Shown piece after piece: positions 54,448 to 63,815 of a DNA stretch of 64,000 nt. How positions within the stretch are numbered: the stretch's first letter is position 1; the number at the start of each line of letters is the position of its first letter. The stretch is from Enterobacter sp. Bisph1. GTDB taxonomy: Bacteria > Pseudomonadota > Gammaproteobacteria > Enterobacterales > Enterobacteriaceae. The stretch covers positions 95,883-159,882 of the forward strand of contig NZ_JXAG01000048.1 in the NCBI RefSeq assembly GCF_000814905.1, in the 5' to 3' direction. Under the pieces are notes generated by a model. It did no database searches and had not been told where the DNA came from. It saw only the letters and a program-made list of their open reading frames with translations. The translations under genes were made by a program, and so were the position numbers.

Positions 54448-55350
54448 ATGGGTTCAGGCAAGAAAGGAATGGTGTACGTGCTGGCCGCCGCCGTTTTATG
54501 GGGCAGTTCCGGGGTTTGCGCGCAGTACATCATGCAGAAGAGTCATATCTCCTCCACGTGGTTAACCATGACGCGGTTGTTATTTACCGGGGTCATTTTG
54601 TTAACGCTGTCGTTTGTTCACAGCGACAAAATCTTTACCATTCTGAAAAACCGTAGAGACGCATTCAGCCTGCTGTTCTTCTCGCTGTTCGGCGCGCTAA
54701 CGGTGCAGTTGACCTTCCTGTTAACCATTGAGAAATCCAACGCTGCTACCGCCACGGTGCTGCAATTTCTCTCCCCGACCATTATCGTGGCGTGGTTTGC
54801 CGTCGTGCGCAAAGCGCGCCCCACGCTGCCCGTCGTGCTGGCGATTGTCACCTCGCTTATCGGCACGTTTTTACTGGTGACTCACGGCAATCTCACCTCA
54901 TTATCCATTTCACCGCAGGCGCTATTGTGGGGGATTGTCTCGGCGTTTGCCGCCGCGTTCTACACCACTTATCCCTCACAGCTGATCGCCCGTTACGGCA
55001 CGCTGCCGATTGTCGGCTGGAGTATGTTGCTGGCGGGATTAATGCTGACGCCGTTTTGTGGCGGGCAGGGGGGCGAGTTTGTGGTGGATGGTCGGCTGTT
55101 AATCGCCTTTTTCTATCTGGTGGTGATCGGCACCGCGCTGACCTTTAGCCTCTATTTGAAAGGGGCGCAGATGATTGGCGGGTCGAAAGCCAGCATTCTG
55201 AGCTGTGCCGAGCCGCTCAGTAGCGCGTTGCTGTCGGTGGCGCTGCTCGGCGTGGCCTTCTCCCTGCCGGATTGGCTCGGCACGCTGCTGATTGTCTCGT
55301 CGGTTCTGCTGATTTCCTGGGATTCGCGCCGCAAAATACGCGGCGCTTAA
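54448..55350 (+). CDS. yicL: YicL, EamA/DMT-family inner-membrane transporter
   Basis: 300 aa with about ten membrane segments forming two EamA repeats. It matches E. coli YicL closely ([56 protein letters not shown]). ATG 54448 ([11 protein letters not shown]) matches the K-12 start; the longer frame adds 17 residues. Convergent with nepI, 4 bp between stops. Substrate unknown. Confidence 0.93.
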   Translation: MGSGKKGMVYVLAAAVLWGSSGVCAQYIMQKSHISSTWLTMTRLLFTGVILLTLSFVHSDKIFTILKNRRDAFSLLFFSLFGALTVQLTFLLTIEKSNAATATVLQFLSPTIIVAWFAVVRKARPTLPVVLAIVTSLIGTFLLVTHGNLTSLSISPQALLWGIVSAFAAAFYTTYPSQLIARYGTLPIVGWSMLLAGLMLTPFCGGQGGEFVVDGRLLIAFFYLVVIGTALTFSLYLKGAQMIGGSKASILSCAEPLSSALLSVALLGVAFSLPDWLGTLLIVSSVLLISWDSRRKIRGA

Positions 55351-55354
55351 GCCG

Positions 55355-56539
55355 TTACCCTTTTACCCGCACTTTTGCCGCCACCAGCAGGGCGGTGAGC
55401 AGCATTAAGATGCCCGAGAGCACCAGCGGCGAGAGCAGGCCGTAATGATCCAGCGCAAAGCCGCCAATCGCCGCGCCGCAGGTGTTGGCAAGCTGGATCA
55501 CCGCCACCTGAATGGAACCGGCTTTTTCTGCCTGATCGGCAAGAGTACGGGTGATCCATGTCGACCAGCCCACCGGGATTAAGGCAAATCCCAGCCCCCA
55601 GATAATGGCAATCGCCGCCGCGACCGCTTTATCGCTGCCCCATAAAAACAGCACCAGCGCGCTAATAGCGAGGGTGAGCGGCGCAAGAGTCAATGCCAGT
55701 TTGACCGAGCGTTTCATCACCAGCGAAGAGATGGAAGTGCCGACAAAGCTGGCGATACCAAAACTCAACAGCACCAGCGTAAGCCCCTCGACGCTAAACC
55801 CGGCGAGATTCATATAGATCGGGCGAATATAGGTAAAGAATGAGAACTGCCCGGCGAAGACCATAAAAATGGCGATCATCCCTGCCAGCACGCCTGGGCG
55901 TTTGAGCAGCCCAAACATATTCTCATGATGTTCGGGTTTGCCCGGCAGCGAAGGTAATGCCTGCCAGACCCAGACAATACAGGCGATACCCATTAGCGCC
56001 GCGCCGTTAAAGACGTTACGCCAGCCGATAATCCCGCCAAGAAAGCTGCCGAGCGGAGCGGCGATCACCAGCGCAATTGACACCGCACCGAAGATAACCG
56101 ACAACGCTTTCGGCACGGTGCGCATTGGCACCAGCCGTATGGTCAGGGAAGCCGACATCGCCCAGAAGCCACCCAGCGCCAGGCCAAGGCAGGCGCGGCC
56201 TACCAGCAACAAAGTGAAGTTAGTGGCGAAGGAGACCAGCAGGCAGGAGAGGGTTAACAGCAGCGCAAAGGCGAACACTACATAGCGGCGGTCGGCAGCG
56301 CGAATAATGGTGGTAATAAACAGGCTGGCGAACATGGCGACAAAGGCGGTCACGGTAACGGTCTGCCCGGCAAGGCCTTCTGAAACACCCAGATCCTGCG
56401 CCATCGGCGTAAGCAGACTGACCGGTAAAAACTCGACGGTAATCAGACATGCCACACAGAAAGCCACGGCGAAGACCGCCGACCAGTTCGGACGGGTGAC
56501 CGCATCCGGTGAAGGGGGGGTTACAGATTGCTCACTCAT
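55355..56539 (-). CDS. nepI: NepI, purine ribonucleoside efflux transporter (MFS)
   Basis: 394 aa, 12 membrane segments, major facilitator superfamily. The N-terminus ([35 protein letters not shown]) and body match E. coli NepI (396 aa), which exports inosine, adenosine and guanosine analogues by proton antiport. Convergent with yicL, as in K-12. Monocistronic. Confidence 0.94.
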   Translation of the reverse strand: MSEQSVTPPSPDAVTRPNWSAVFAVAFCVACLITVEFLPVSLLTPMAQDLGVSEGLAGQTVTVTAFVAMFASLFITTIIRAADRRYVVFAFALLLTLSCLLVSFATNFTLLLVGRACLGLALGGFWAMSASLTIRLVPMRTVPKALSVIFGAVSIALVIAAPLGSFLGGIIGWRNVFNGAALMGIACIVWVWQALPSLPGKPEHHENMFGLLKRPGVLAGMIAIFMVFAGQFSFFTYIRPIYMNLAGFSVEGLTLVLLSFGIASFVGTSISSLVMKRSVKLALTLAPLTLAISALVLFLWGSDKAVAAAIAIIWGLGFALIPVGWSTWITRTLADQAEKAGSIQVAVIQLANTCGAAIGGFALDHYGLLSPLVLSGILMLLTALLVAAKVRVKG

Positions 56540-56693
56540 TCGTTACCTGCTTAGTTTTTATTCGTGAAAGTCGCGCAGTGTAACATTCAAAATCTGTGAC
56601 GCAATTAACAATTTGGCAACTCATGTCACGTCAGCAACAGCAGAGCGGTACAGCATTAATCGTCAAATAACGTGCGTTGATAAACCCGCGATA

Positions 56694-57146
56694 TCAGTGC
56701 AGCCAGTAAACCCCTTCTTCCGGGGTGAAAAGTGCGTTATAGCGCAGCTGAAAGTTATTCAGCTCGGCTCTGTCCGGCTCCAGCTCACGCAGAAACCCGA
56801 GCGCCAGGCGCAGATGCGCATCGGTGATGGGGGCTGCCAGCCGCGCTTTTTGCATCAACCGGTGCCAGTAAAGTAGGTTCTGTTCGCTGCTATCGACAAT
56901 AAATACCTGCCAGATAAGCAGAACCTGGGCGGCGTTTTGCAGGTGCGCTTCGTCCGGGCGCGTCAGATAGCTGAGAAATTCATTACCGGCGCTTTTACCC
57001 ATCTGATCGATCATCGATTCTACCGGCACGGGCTGGATGTTGAGTCGGTCGGTGAGACGGCGTATCGCGCGGCGAGAGTCAGAGGTTAATACCCTGAAAC
57101 CAATGACAAAAACTACCACCAGCGTTGCCAGCATCAACCAAATCAT
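56694..57146 (-). CDS. yicN: YicN, DUF1198 inner-membrane protein
   Basis: 150 aa, one N-terminal membrane helix (MIWLMLATLVVVFVIGFRVL) and a helical cytoplasmic part (SRRAIRRLTDRLN, GFLRELEPDRAELNNFQLRY). It matches E. coli YicN. The start is set by that match; the longer frame adds 39 residues through the promoter. In K-12 the adeQ, adeD and uhp genes lie between yicN and ilvN; here they are missing. Function unknown. Confidence 0.9.
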   Translation of the reverse strand: MIWLMLATLVVVFVIGFRVLTSDSRRAIRRLTDRLNIQPVPVESMIDQMGKSAGNEFLSYLTRPDEAHLQNAAQVLLIWQVFIVDSSEQNLLYWHRLMQKARLAAPITDAHLRLALGFLRELEPDRAELNNFQLRYNALFTPEEGVYWLH

Positions 57147-57367
57147 AACCCCTCCCCGAGCGCAAAAGAGGCTCATCATACGGGGAAATACCCCGCTGCG
57201 GACAGCCACAGCGATAATCTTTTTTATCCCCCAGGCTGGAATAATGCTGCCAGAGGCCGCCAAAAATCTTTATATGCTGCCGGTGAGTTGCCCGCGCGAA
57301 GGGCCATTACCCGCTACGAACGCGGCTACAACCGCGTGGCGCGCCGTGCGGGTCGATCAGCGAGTCA

Positions 57368-57652
57368 TTACTCAAAAAACAGACCGAGTTTATTAAACAC
57401 CCCGGGATCGGTCTGGTGACGGATGATTTGCACCACATCTTCCAGCTTATCGATCTGGCTTATCATCTGCTCGAGGCGCTGATCGTTCGCTACCTGTAGC
57501 CAGATGCGGCTCTGCTCGCCGCTTTGTAGCGGTAGGCAAAGGATCCCTTCGACGTTAAAGGCGCGGCGGGCAAACAGCCCACAAACATGGGTCATAACGC
57601 CCGGATGGTTGCGCACGGTGAGTTCCAGAATGACGTTGTCGGTAGTTTGCAT
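57368..57652 (-). CDS. ilvN: Acetohydroxyacid synthase I, regulatory subunit
   Basis: 94 aa ACT-domain protein ([34 protein letters not shown]) that binds valine and confers feedback inhibition on IlvB, besides stimulating it. Matches E. coli IlvN (96 aa). Three bases separate it from ilvB. Confidence 0.97.
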   Translation of the reverse strand: MQTTDNVILELTVRNHPGVMTHVCGLFARRAFNVEGILCLPLQSGEQSRIWLQVANDQRLEQMISQIDKLEDVVQIIRHQTDPGVFNKLGLFFE

Positions 57653-57655
57653 GGC

Positions 57656-59344
57656 TTATTCTCCCACCATTTCTGTATTCGCCGCGCCCGGCGGCACCAT
57701 CGGGTAAACTTTTTCTTGCGGGTCGATGCGCACATGTACCAGCGCCGGACCGGGGCGAGAGATGATCTCCTGCAACGCGGCCTGCGGATTGGCCTCGGCG
57801 TTTAGATCGCAGGTGTACAGGCCGAAACCGGCAGCAATCTGCATAAAGTTGATCATGCCCGGATAAGTGGCGGCAAACACGCCCGCTTTATAAAACAGGC
57901 TCTGCTGTTGATGCACCAGTCCCAGCGCTTCGTTGTTCATCAGGATGATTTTAATATCCAGATTATTTTCCGCTGCCGTCGCCATCTCCTGAATATTCAT
58001 CATCAGGCTGCCGTCCCCGGAGAAGCAGATCACTTTACGCTCCGGGTTGGCCAGCGCTGCGCCAATCGCCGCTGGCAGACCAAAGCCCATCGTACCCAGC
58101 CCGCCGGAGGTGAGCCACTGACGCGGGCGGTTTAACGGATAGGCTTGCGCGGTCCACATCTGATGCTGACCGACATCGGTAGTGATAATGGCAGAGTCAT
58201 CAACGCAGGCGGCAACCGCATTGATCAAACCGTAATGGGTCAGCGGGTCGCCGCCCTGCGGGATCGCGCCAGGAAACTCTTTTTGCAGCTGCGCGACGGT
58301 ATTACGCCAGACATGACGGGAGTGGGCTTCCACCTGCGGGATCAGTGCATCAAGCACCTCACCCACATCGCCCTGGATGGCAACATGTGCCTGCTTTACT
58401 TTGCCCAGTTCGGCGCGGTCGATATCGACATGAATGATTTTGGCGTTCGGACAGAACTGTTCCGTTTTGCCAATCGCCCGGTCATCAAAACGTGCGCCGA
58501 GGACCACCAGCAGATCCGCCTCCTGCAAAATAAAGTTGGTGCTGCGCGCGCCGTGCATCCCCAGCATACCGAGGGAGAGCGGGTGCTGTTTAGGCAGCAT
58601 GCCGAGGGCCATCAGCGTCATGGTGGTAGGCAAATTGGCTTTTTCCGCCAGGTGACGGATCTGCTGCGGGGCGTTAATAACCCCGCCGCCCAGGTAGAGG
58701 ACGGGACGTTCGGCGGCATTGATCATCTCGGCGGCCGCCTGTACCGACTGGGCGTTCCAGGCAGGCGCCGGGTCTTTATAGCCCGGTTCCGGCAGCTCGT
58801 TTAAGGTGATTTCCGCCGTTTGCACATCTTTAGGAATATCTATCCACACCGGGCCGGGGCGACCAGACTGGGCAATGCGAAACGCATCGCAAATCACCTG
58901 CGGCAGTTCGCTGATATCGCGCACCAGATAGTTGTGTTTGGTGATGGGGATAGAGATGCCGTAAGTGTCCACTTCCTGGAAGGCGTCAGTGCCAATCATC
59001 GAGGCCGGAACCTGGCCGGTAATGCAAACCAGCGGAATCGAATCCAGCCGCGCATCGGCAATCGCCGTCACCAGGTTGGTCGCCCCCGGCCCGCTACAGG
59101 CCAGACACACCGCCGGTTTACCCTGGGTACGCGCCATGCCCTGGGCGATAAACCCCGCACCCTGCTCGTGGCGCGCCAGTACATGGCGAATCTGCTTACT
59201 TTGGCTAAGCGCGTCGTATAACGGCAGAACGGTGCCGCCGGGAATACCGGTGACGGTGGTGATACCTTGACGTTCCAGTAAATGAACAATCAGCTGCGCG
59301 CCTGTATAGCGTGTGGATTGTGATGTGCTGCCCGAACTTGCCAT
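57656..59344 (-). CDS. ilvB: Acetohydroxyacid synthase I, catalytic subunit
   Basis: 562 aa thiamine-diphosphate enzyme making acetolactate or acetohydroxybutyrate, first shared step of valine/leucine/isoleucine synthesis. The ThDP glutamate lies in VLARHEQGAGFIAQG, and the ThDP/Mg motif in CFSGDGSLMMNIQEMATAAE. Length equals E. coli IlvB. Expression is controlled by the ivbL attenuator just upstream (49-83 bp before the start) and by cAMP-CRP in E. coli. Confidence 0.97.
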   Translation of the reverse strand: MASSGSTSQSTRYTGAQLIVHLLERQGITTVTGIPGGTVLPLYDALSQSKQIRHVLARHEQGAGFIAQGMARTQGKPAVCLACSGPGATNLVTAIADARLDSIPLVCITGQVPASMIGTDAFQEVDTYGISIPITKHNYLVRDISELPQVICDAFRIAQSGRPGPVWIDIPKDVQTAEITLNELPEPGYKDPAPAWNAQSVQAAAEMINAAERPVLYLGGGVINAPQQIRHLAEKANLPTTMTLMALGMLPKQHPLSLGMLGMHGARSTNFILQEADLLVVLGARFDDRAIGKTEQFCPNAKIIHVDIDRAELGKVKQAHVAIQGDVGEVLDALIPQVEAHSRHVWRNTVAQLQKEFPGAIPQGGDPLTHYGLINAVAACVDDSAIITTDVGQHQMWTAQAYPLNRPRQWLTSGGLGTMGFGLPAAIGAALANPERKVICFSGDGSLMMNIQEMATAAENNLDIKIILMNNEALGLVHQQQSLFYKAGVFAATYPGMINFMQIAAGFGLYTCDLNAEANPQAALQEIISRPGPALVHVRIDPQEKVYPMVPPGAANTEMVGE

Positions 59345-59391
59345 GCTCCAGTCCTTTTGTTCTGAGCCAGCTTTGCGGGAGGGGCTAAAAC

Positions 59392-59426
59392 GAAAAACCC
59401 CGCCCGGTTTGCGCCGGCGGGGTTTG
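59392..59426 (-). terminator. ilvB attenuator terminator
   Basis: Minus-strand stem CCCCGCCGG / CCGGGCGGGG followed by TTTTTC, between the ivbL stop and the ilvB start. When valine- and leucine-tRNAs are charged, ribosomes finish the leader peptide and this hairpin stops transcription; stalling allows an antiterminator instead. The mechanism is established for E. coli ivbL-ilvBN. Confidence 0.9.
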
Positions 59427-59445
59427 GAATCGTGTGTTCCGGACC

Positions 59446-59544
59446 CTACGGCGCATTGCCGACGACGACCACCACACGCACGACGACCACCGCGGCGTTA
59501 TGCGCGGTTTTTAGTAGGTTCATCGGGTGGTTGAAAGCGGTCAT
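59446..59544 (-). CDS. ivbL: IvbL, ilvBN operon leader peptide
   Basis: 32 aa, same length as in E. coli. The first half (MTAFNHPMNLLKTAHN) is free to vary; the second half, AAVVVVRVVVVVGNAP, is identical in kind to K-12, with a run of nine valines that senses valyl-tRNA. Leucines 10-11 may add leucine sensitivity. The start at 59544 is chosen over an internal ATG at 59523 because it gives the K-12 length. Confidence 0.93.
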   Translation of the reverse strand: MTAFNHPMNLLKTAHNAAVVVVRVVVVVGNAP

Positions 59545-59673
59545 TAGGGGCCTGTCTGTTGTGTGATTTACCGGATTTATACAAGCACAGGAATCATTCG
59601 CCGACAACTGCTTTTTACGCACCCGCAGAAAAATGCGTTATCGATCACGTTTATTATTCTGGCGTCAGAAAAC

Positions 59674-59750
59674 AAAAAACCCCGCCGGAGCGAGGTTTTT
59701 GTCAGCATTTTTGCGGTTGGTGGCCGCAAAACACACTGCGTTACGTCAAC
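59674..59750 (-). ncRNA. istR: IstR (IstR-1) antisense sRNA controlling tisB
   Basis: Predicted 77-nt RNA starting GTTGACGTAACGCAGTGTG. A promoter stands in front of it on the minus strand: -35 TTGCGC (59780-59785), 17 bp, -10 TATAGT (59757-59762). It ends in a terminator, stem CCTCG / CGGGG plus six T. Its first 19 nt can pair with tisB mRNA at 59970-59988 with one mismatch. In E. coli, IstR-1 is made constitutively and blocks ribosome standby on tisAB mRNA, leading to RNase III cleavage. Location between ivbL and tisB is as in K-12. Confidence 0.9.
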
Positions 59751-59844
59751 TACGCAACTATACGATATTTACTGCGCATGCGCAATTTTCAGGCGTTTTT
59801 TCCCGCTTTGAGTATGGATCAATGCCGCAATTTTCGCCAATAAA

Positions 59845-59876
59845 CACTGTATATATAAACAGTGTTAATATATAAT
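59845..59876 (+). promoter_or_regulatory. tisB promoter with LexA box
   Basis: CTGTATATATAAACAG at 59847-59862 is an excellent SOS box (CTG-N10-CAG with AT core), extended by CA and TG to 59845-59864. A TATAAT -10 follows at 59871-59876, so LexA would cover the -35. DNA damage should therefore induce the toxin, as in E. coli. Confidence 0.92.
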
Positions 59877-59969
59877 GACCTTGCTAACCAGCGTGAGGGG
59901 ACGCGTTCTACGGCGCAAGAATTCCTGGCTGAAACGGGTGGTGCCGTCAGTGCCTTAACCCCTCGAGAG

Positions 59970-59988
59970 CACACTGCGTTACGCCAAC
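59970..59988 (+). promoter_or_regulatory. IstR target site in the tisB 5' leader
   Basis: CACACTGCGTTACGCCAAC is complementary to the 5' end of IstR in 18 of 19 positions. It lies about 70 bp before the tisB start, in the region that serves as ribosome standby site in E. coli. An untranslated tisA-like frame runs through this part. Confidence 0.88.
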
Positions 59989-60054
59989 AACACGGCTGGC
60001 AACAGGTAGCGGAAAGGTACGTCAGCCGGTGCTCCTTGACCAGAGGAGAAGCGT

Positions 60055-60144
60055 ATGGGCGGAATGGAGATGGTAATTCTGATCCTGAAACTCATTGTTG
60101 CGTTACTGCAACTGCTTGAAGCTGTCCTGAAGTTTTTGCGGTAG
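60055..60144 (+). CDS. tisB: TisB, SOS-induced membrane toxin
   Basis: 29 aa, the length of E. coli TisB. The core VILILKLIVALLQLLEAVLK is almost the same amphipathic helix as K-12 (AILILKLIVAALQLLDAVLK), with conserved Lys12, Gln19, the acidic residue at 22 and a basic C-terminus. It inserts in the inner membrane, forms pores, collapses the proton gradient and promotes persistence after DNA damage. AGAGGAGA lies 5 bp ahead of the ATG. The N-terminus MGGMEM differs from K-12 MNLVDI; ATG 60064 and 60070 are alternatives but shorter than the family. Confidence 0.93.
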   Translation: MGGMEMVILILKLIVALLQLLEAVLKFLR

Positions 60145-60163
60145 TTCAGCGTCAAGTCGCACT

Positions 60164-60192
60164 AAAGAGGGGCGGGTAACCGCCCCTCTTTT
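60164..60192 (+). terminator. tisB terminator
   Basis: Perfect stem GAGGGGCGG / CCGCCCCTC with a GTAA tetraloop, followed by TTTT, 19 bp after the tisB stop. Confidence 0.92.
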
Positions 60193-60292
60193 ACACGCCG
60201 TCCGGCAGCTTTTCCTGCGTGAATTATAACCGGGGTGAATGTTCAAGCGTCTCATGTTACATTTCGTTGACATTTCCCCGACTTAGTCCGCC

Positions 60293-61126
60293 ATGACACT
60301 CTCTGTCTTTTGCGTTTTGCTGTTCGCCGCGCTGCTGCATGCTAGCTGGAATGCCATTGTCAAAGCGGGCAGCGACAAACTCTATTCCGCCATTGCCGTC
60401 AGCGGTTCCGCTGCGTTAATCGCGCTGATTTTACTGCCTTTTTCCCCACAGCCAAATCTTGCCAGCGCCCCCTGGCTCGCCGCCAGCTGCGTTTTGCAGG
60501 TGATTTACACGGTGCTGGTCGCCAAAACCTATCAGGTTTCGGATATGAGCCAGACTTATCCCTTAATGCGCGGCACCGCCCCGTTGCTGGTAGCGATAAT
60601 CAGCGTGCTATGGCTCGGTGATTCACTGTCGACGCTGGCATGGGGTGGGATTGCGGTGATCTGTCTGTCGATTCTCGGGATGGCGTTTAATGGCCGCAGC
60701 CAGTCGCGAAAGGGGATTTGGCTGGCGCTACTCAACTCCTGTTTTATCGCCGGTTATACGCTGGTGGACGGCACCGGCGTTCGCCTTTCTGGTTCTACCC
60801 TCGGCTACACGCTGTGGACCTTTTTTATGAATGGCTTCTGCCTGCTGCTGTGGGCGATGATCGCGCGGCGACAAGAAGTGACGCGCTATTTAGTGGCGAA
60901 CTGGAAAAAGGGCTTACCCGGCGGCATCGGCACCCTGGGTTCCTATGGCCTGGCGCTTTGGGCAATGACGCAAGCGCCGCTGGCGGTGGTCGCCGCGCTG
61001 CGGGAAACCTCGATTCTCTTCGGCGCGCTGCTGGCCTTTTTACTTCTTAAGGAGAAAGTGGCCGGGCTGCGTATTGTTGCCGCCTGCGGTATTGCCCTTG
61101 GTGCCATTTTGCTGCGCCTCTCCTGA
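60293..61126 (+). CDS. EamA/DMT-family transporter
   Basis: 277 aa, about ten membrane segments in two EamA repeats (LLHASWNAIVKAGSDKLYSA; second repeat near LLNSCFIAGYTLVDGTG). Such proteins export metabolites or amino acids; the substrate is unknown. It lies between tisB and emrD, which are neighbours in K-12, so it is a local addition or a loss in E. coli. No strong ribosome site is seen before the ATG. Confidence 0.85.
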   Translation: MTLSVFCVLLFAALLHASWNAIVKAGSDKLYSAIAVSGSAALIALILLPFSPQPNLASAPWLAASCVLQVIYTVLVAKTYQVSDMSQTYPLMRGTAPLLVAIISVLWLGDSLSTLAWGGIAVICLSILGMAFNGRSQSRKGIWLALLNSCFIAGYTLVDGTGVRLSGSTLGYTLWTFFMNGFCLLLWAMIARRQEVTRYLVANWKKGLPGGIGTLGSYGLALWAMTQAPLAVVAALRETSILFGALLAFLLLKEKVAGLRIVAACGIALGAILLRLS

Positions 61127-61301
61127 GAGACTGGCAACTTAAGTTGCCGACAAATGTTTACAAAACCTGCCTGGCACAACATTACCATTACGGCGCTCTG
61201 TAGTGGCGCTGTCATCTCTCTGTGCTAGATTCATCCCGCATTAAGGCTTTATTGCAGCCATATATTCTTTATTTTCCCATTTTCTTAAAGTAATCATCGA
61301 A

Positions 61302-62486
61302 ATGAAAACGCAGAGAAACGTCAATTTGTTGCTGATGCTGATGCTTCTGGTCGCCGTCGGGCAGATGGCGCAGACCATCTATATTCCGGCTATCGCCGAT
61401 ATGGCGCGCGATCTGAATGTCCGTGAAGGCGCCGTGCAGAGCGTGATGGCTGCTTATTTGCTGACCTACGGCGTCTCGCAGCTGTTTTATGGCCCGCTGG
61501 CGGACAGAGTCGGCCGACGCCCGGTGATCCTCGCCGGGATGACTATTTTTATGCTGGCAACGGTTATCGCTCTTTCCACCCATAGCCTGACGGTGTTGAT
61601 TCTGGCAAGTGGGTTACAGGGCATCGGTACCGGTGTTGGCGGCGTAATGGCGCGAACATTACCGCGCGATCTCTACGCGGGCACCGAGCTGCGCCACGCG
61701 AATAGTCTGCTGAATATGGGGATTTTGGTGAGTCCGCTGCTGGCTCCGCTGATTGGCGGCGTGCTGAATACGCTGGTGAACTGGCGCGCCTGCTTTATGT
61801 TCCTGCTGGCGCTTTGCGTGATTGTCACCTTCAGTATGGCGCGCTGGATGCCGGAAACCCGCCCGAAGGATGCGCCACGCGTGCGGCTTATCGCCAGCTA
61901 TAAAACCCTGTTTAGCCACGGTGCGTTTAACTGCTATGTGCTGATGTTGATCGGTGGCCTGGCGGGGATTGCGGTATTTGAAGCCTGCTCCGGCGTACTG
62001 ATGGGCGGCGTACTGGGCCTGAATAGCATGACCGTTAGCGTATTGTTTATCCTGCCGATTCCGGCGGCGTTTTTCGGCGCATGGTTTGCCGGGCGGGAGA
62101 ATAAACGCTTTAGCACGCTGATGTGGCAGTCGGTTATCAGCTGCGTAGCGGCGGGGGTGCTGATGTGGATCCCCGGCTGGATGGGCATCATGAATATCTG
62201 GACGCTATTAGTGCCTGCCGCGCTGTTCTTCTTTGGGGCCGGGATGCTGTTTCCGCTGGCGACCAGCGGCGCGATGGAACCTTTCCCGTTTCTGGCCGGT
62301 ACGGCTGGTGCGTTGGTGGGCGGTCTACAGAATATCGGCTCCGGCGGGCTGGCGTGGTTATCCGCGCAGCTGCCACAGAACAGCCAGTTTAGCCTTGGGA
62401 TGCTGATGACGCTGGCCGGGCTTTTGATCCTGCTGTGCTGGCTTCCGCTGGCGTCGCGTTTTGCTCGCCACGAACCGGCGGTTTAG
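61302..62486 (+). CDS. emrD: EmrD multidrug efflux transporter (MFS)
   Basis: 394 aa, 12 membrane segments, nearly collinear with E. coli EmrD (VNLLLMLMLLVAVGQMAQTI; MFS motif GPLADRVGRRPVILAG). It exports hydrophobic compounds such as uncouplers and some detergents by proton antiport. Its last 98 bp overlap the 3' end of the convergent GH5-like gene. Confidence 0.95.
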   Translation: MKTQRNVNLLLMLMLLVAVGQMAQTIYIPAIADMARDLNVREGAVQSVMAAYLLTYGVSQLFYGPLADRVGRRPVILAGMTIFMLATVIALSTHSLTVLILASGLQGIGTGVGGVMARTLPRDLYAGTELRHANSLLNMGILVSPLLAPLIGGVLNTLVNWRACFMFLLALCVIVTFSMARWMPETRPKDAPRVRLIASYKTLFSHGAFNCYVLMLIGGLAGIAVFEACSGVLMGGVLGLNSMTVSVLFILPIPAAFFGAWFAGRENKRFSTLMWQSVISCVAAGVLMWIPGWMGIMNIWTLLVPAALFFFGAGMLFPLATSGAMEPFPFLAGTAGALVGGLQNIGSGGLAWLSAQLPQNSQFSLGMLMTLAGLLILLCWLPLASRFARHEPAV

Positions 62487-63477
62487 ATTCACGATGGCCC
62501 GGCTTAATGTCGGGCTTTTCACAATTCGGCGTAATCATCACTTTCAATAACGGCTCAGGCGCTGGTCGCCACGCGCCCTCTTCACCATCATAAAATTGCG
62601 CGTCGGTATTTATCGCATAAGGAATTTTTGCCTTATTCAGCTCGCAGGCCATAAAGCGGGCAAATGCCAGCTGCGACTCCGTTGGCGCGCTTTTAATCGA
62701 CTCGCCCACCGCCCAGCCGCCGACCCAGCTTGCATGTCCCGTTTTCTGCTGCCAGCGCACCGCCGTATTAATGCGGGCGCGAATTGCAGCTTTCTCAGCT
62801 GCCGTGCCGGATGTCCATGGGTATTTACCGTTCGCTTTCAGCGGTCCCCACGGGAAAATGTGCCACTCCGCCAGTATGAAGCTTTGACTATGGGGCGGCA
62901 GCTTAAGGGAGGGTAAATCTTCCGGCGCGGCGCGCATGCGCGGGGCGATAAAAATCATCCGCTGCGGATTAATGTCGTGCAGGGTTCGGATGACATTTTC
63001 ATATCCGCGGTTCAGCGCCGAGAGATCGTGGTTAAGTTTATCCGCCGGTTCATAAATGAGATCAAACCCGAGAGTGGGGTGGTCGGTCCCAAAAAAGGTG
63101 CCCACGGTTTTCCACCAGGCCACCAGCTGCGCTTCGTTTTTAGCATCGGGATCGGCTTTAAAGCTGTCCGCCTGGTAGGCGATGATAGGGATCACGCCAT
63201 ACTCTTCGCAGGCTTCCACCAGTTTACGCAGATGAATCAGGCGGGATTCGGTCATATTATCGGCGACACGAATACGCACATGGTGAATGCCCGCTGCTGC
63301 GAAATCGCTCACTACCAGCGGGTCAAACTCGCGGATCCCGCGCTCGGTTCGCGCCCAGTCCACATCCATTCCCACCCCCAGCTGCTGCGCGTAATGCGCC
63401 GCCGTCAGCGGAGTATCCGCGGCAAACGCAGCGTTTGCCGCCAGCAGCATAGCAACAGCAATCAGTGGCTTAAACAC
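62389..63477 (-). CDS. Secreted GH5-like glycoside hydrolase
   Basis: 362 aa. Signal peptide FKPLIAVAMLLAANAAFA-ADT and a TIM-barrel pattern of GH5 (cellulase-like) enzymes: GIHHVRIRVADNM, IIAYQADSF, a candidate acid/base Glu in GFDLIYEPADKL (where 'NEP' is usual) and a candidate nucleophile Glu in GGWAVGESIK. The last 35 or so residues (GHRESKPPVRG onward) are low-complexity and are encoded on the strand opposite emrD, so the original stop was probably lost. Substrate (cellulose, mannan or another glucan) unknown. Confidence 0.8.
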   Translation of the reverse strand: MFKPLIAVAMLLAANAAFAADTPLTAAHYAQQLGVGMDVDWARTERGIREFDPLVVSDFAAAGIHHVRIRVADNMTESRLIHLRKLVEACEEYGVIPIIAYQADSFKADPDAKNEAQLVAWWKTVGTFFGTDHPTLGFDLIYEPADKLNHDLSALNRGYENVIRTLHDINPQRMIFIAPRMRAAPEDLPSLKLPPHSQSFILAEWHIFPWGPLKANGKYPWTSGTAAEKAAIRARINTAVRWQQKTGHASWVGGWAVGESIKSAPTESQLAFARFMACELNKAKIPYAINTDAQFYDGEEGAWRPAPEPLLKVMITPNCEKPDIKPGHRESKPPVRGEQNATPAEASTAGSKARPASSASQG

Positions 63478-63815
63478 AGTTAACCTTGTGAGAATGGGGG
63501 TGAAGAGAAGTATTTAGCATGCTTTACGCTACTACGTGTAGCGCCAAAACGTAATAAATTTTCACCAACTCTCCATAGTGGCATTGTTAGCCTCTCAGAA
63601 CATAACCCAGTCGGCCACAATGCGTGAATTTTCAGTACTCCACTGTATAGCGCGAGAGAGTATCTGTTGATATAACGTGGCCTGTTCAAAAAACAGACGC
63701 CACGGCTGTTTTGCCAAAACCAGAACCTATTATTACCTGCATAGTTAATACTGAAAGACTCCTGTATTCAGCACGTTGATAGATTGGCCATGATGAAAAC
63801 CGGCAAGGAGCAAGG
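63478..63815. other. Intergenic region
   Basis: About 340 bp between the GH5-like gene and the last gene. No credible ORF or hairpin. It should carry the promoters of both divergent genes. Confidence 0.5.

Noticed and set aside
59559..59875. Several overlapping ORFs of 80-94 codons between ivbL and tisB
   Set aside because: They run through the istR terminator, istR and the LexA box in three frames at once; the region is regulatory RNA/DNA.
59862..60119. 85-codon frame through the tisB leader (tisA-like)
   Set aside because: It starts inside the LexA box and crosses the IstR target. In E. coli the equivalent tisA frame is not translated.
63480..63689. 69-codon minus-strand frame after the GH5-like gene
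   Set aside because: No ribosome site and no protein-like pattern; it occupies the promoter region of the GH5-like gene.
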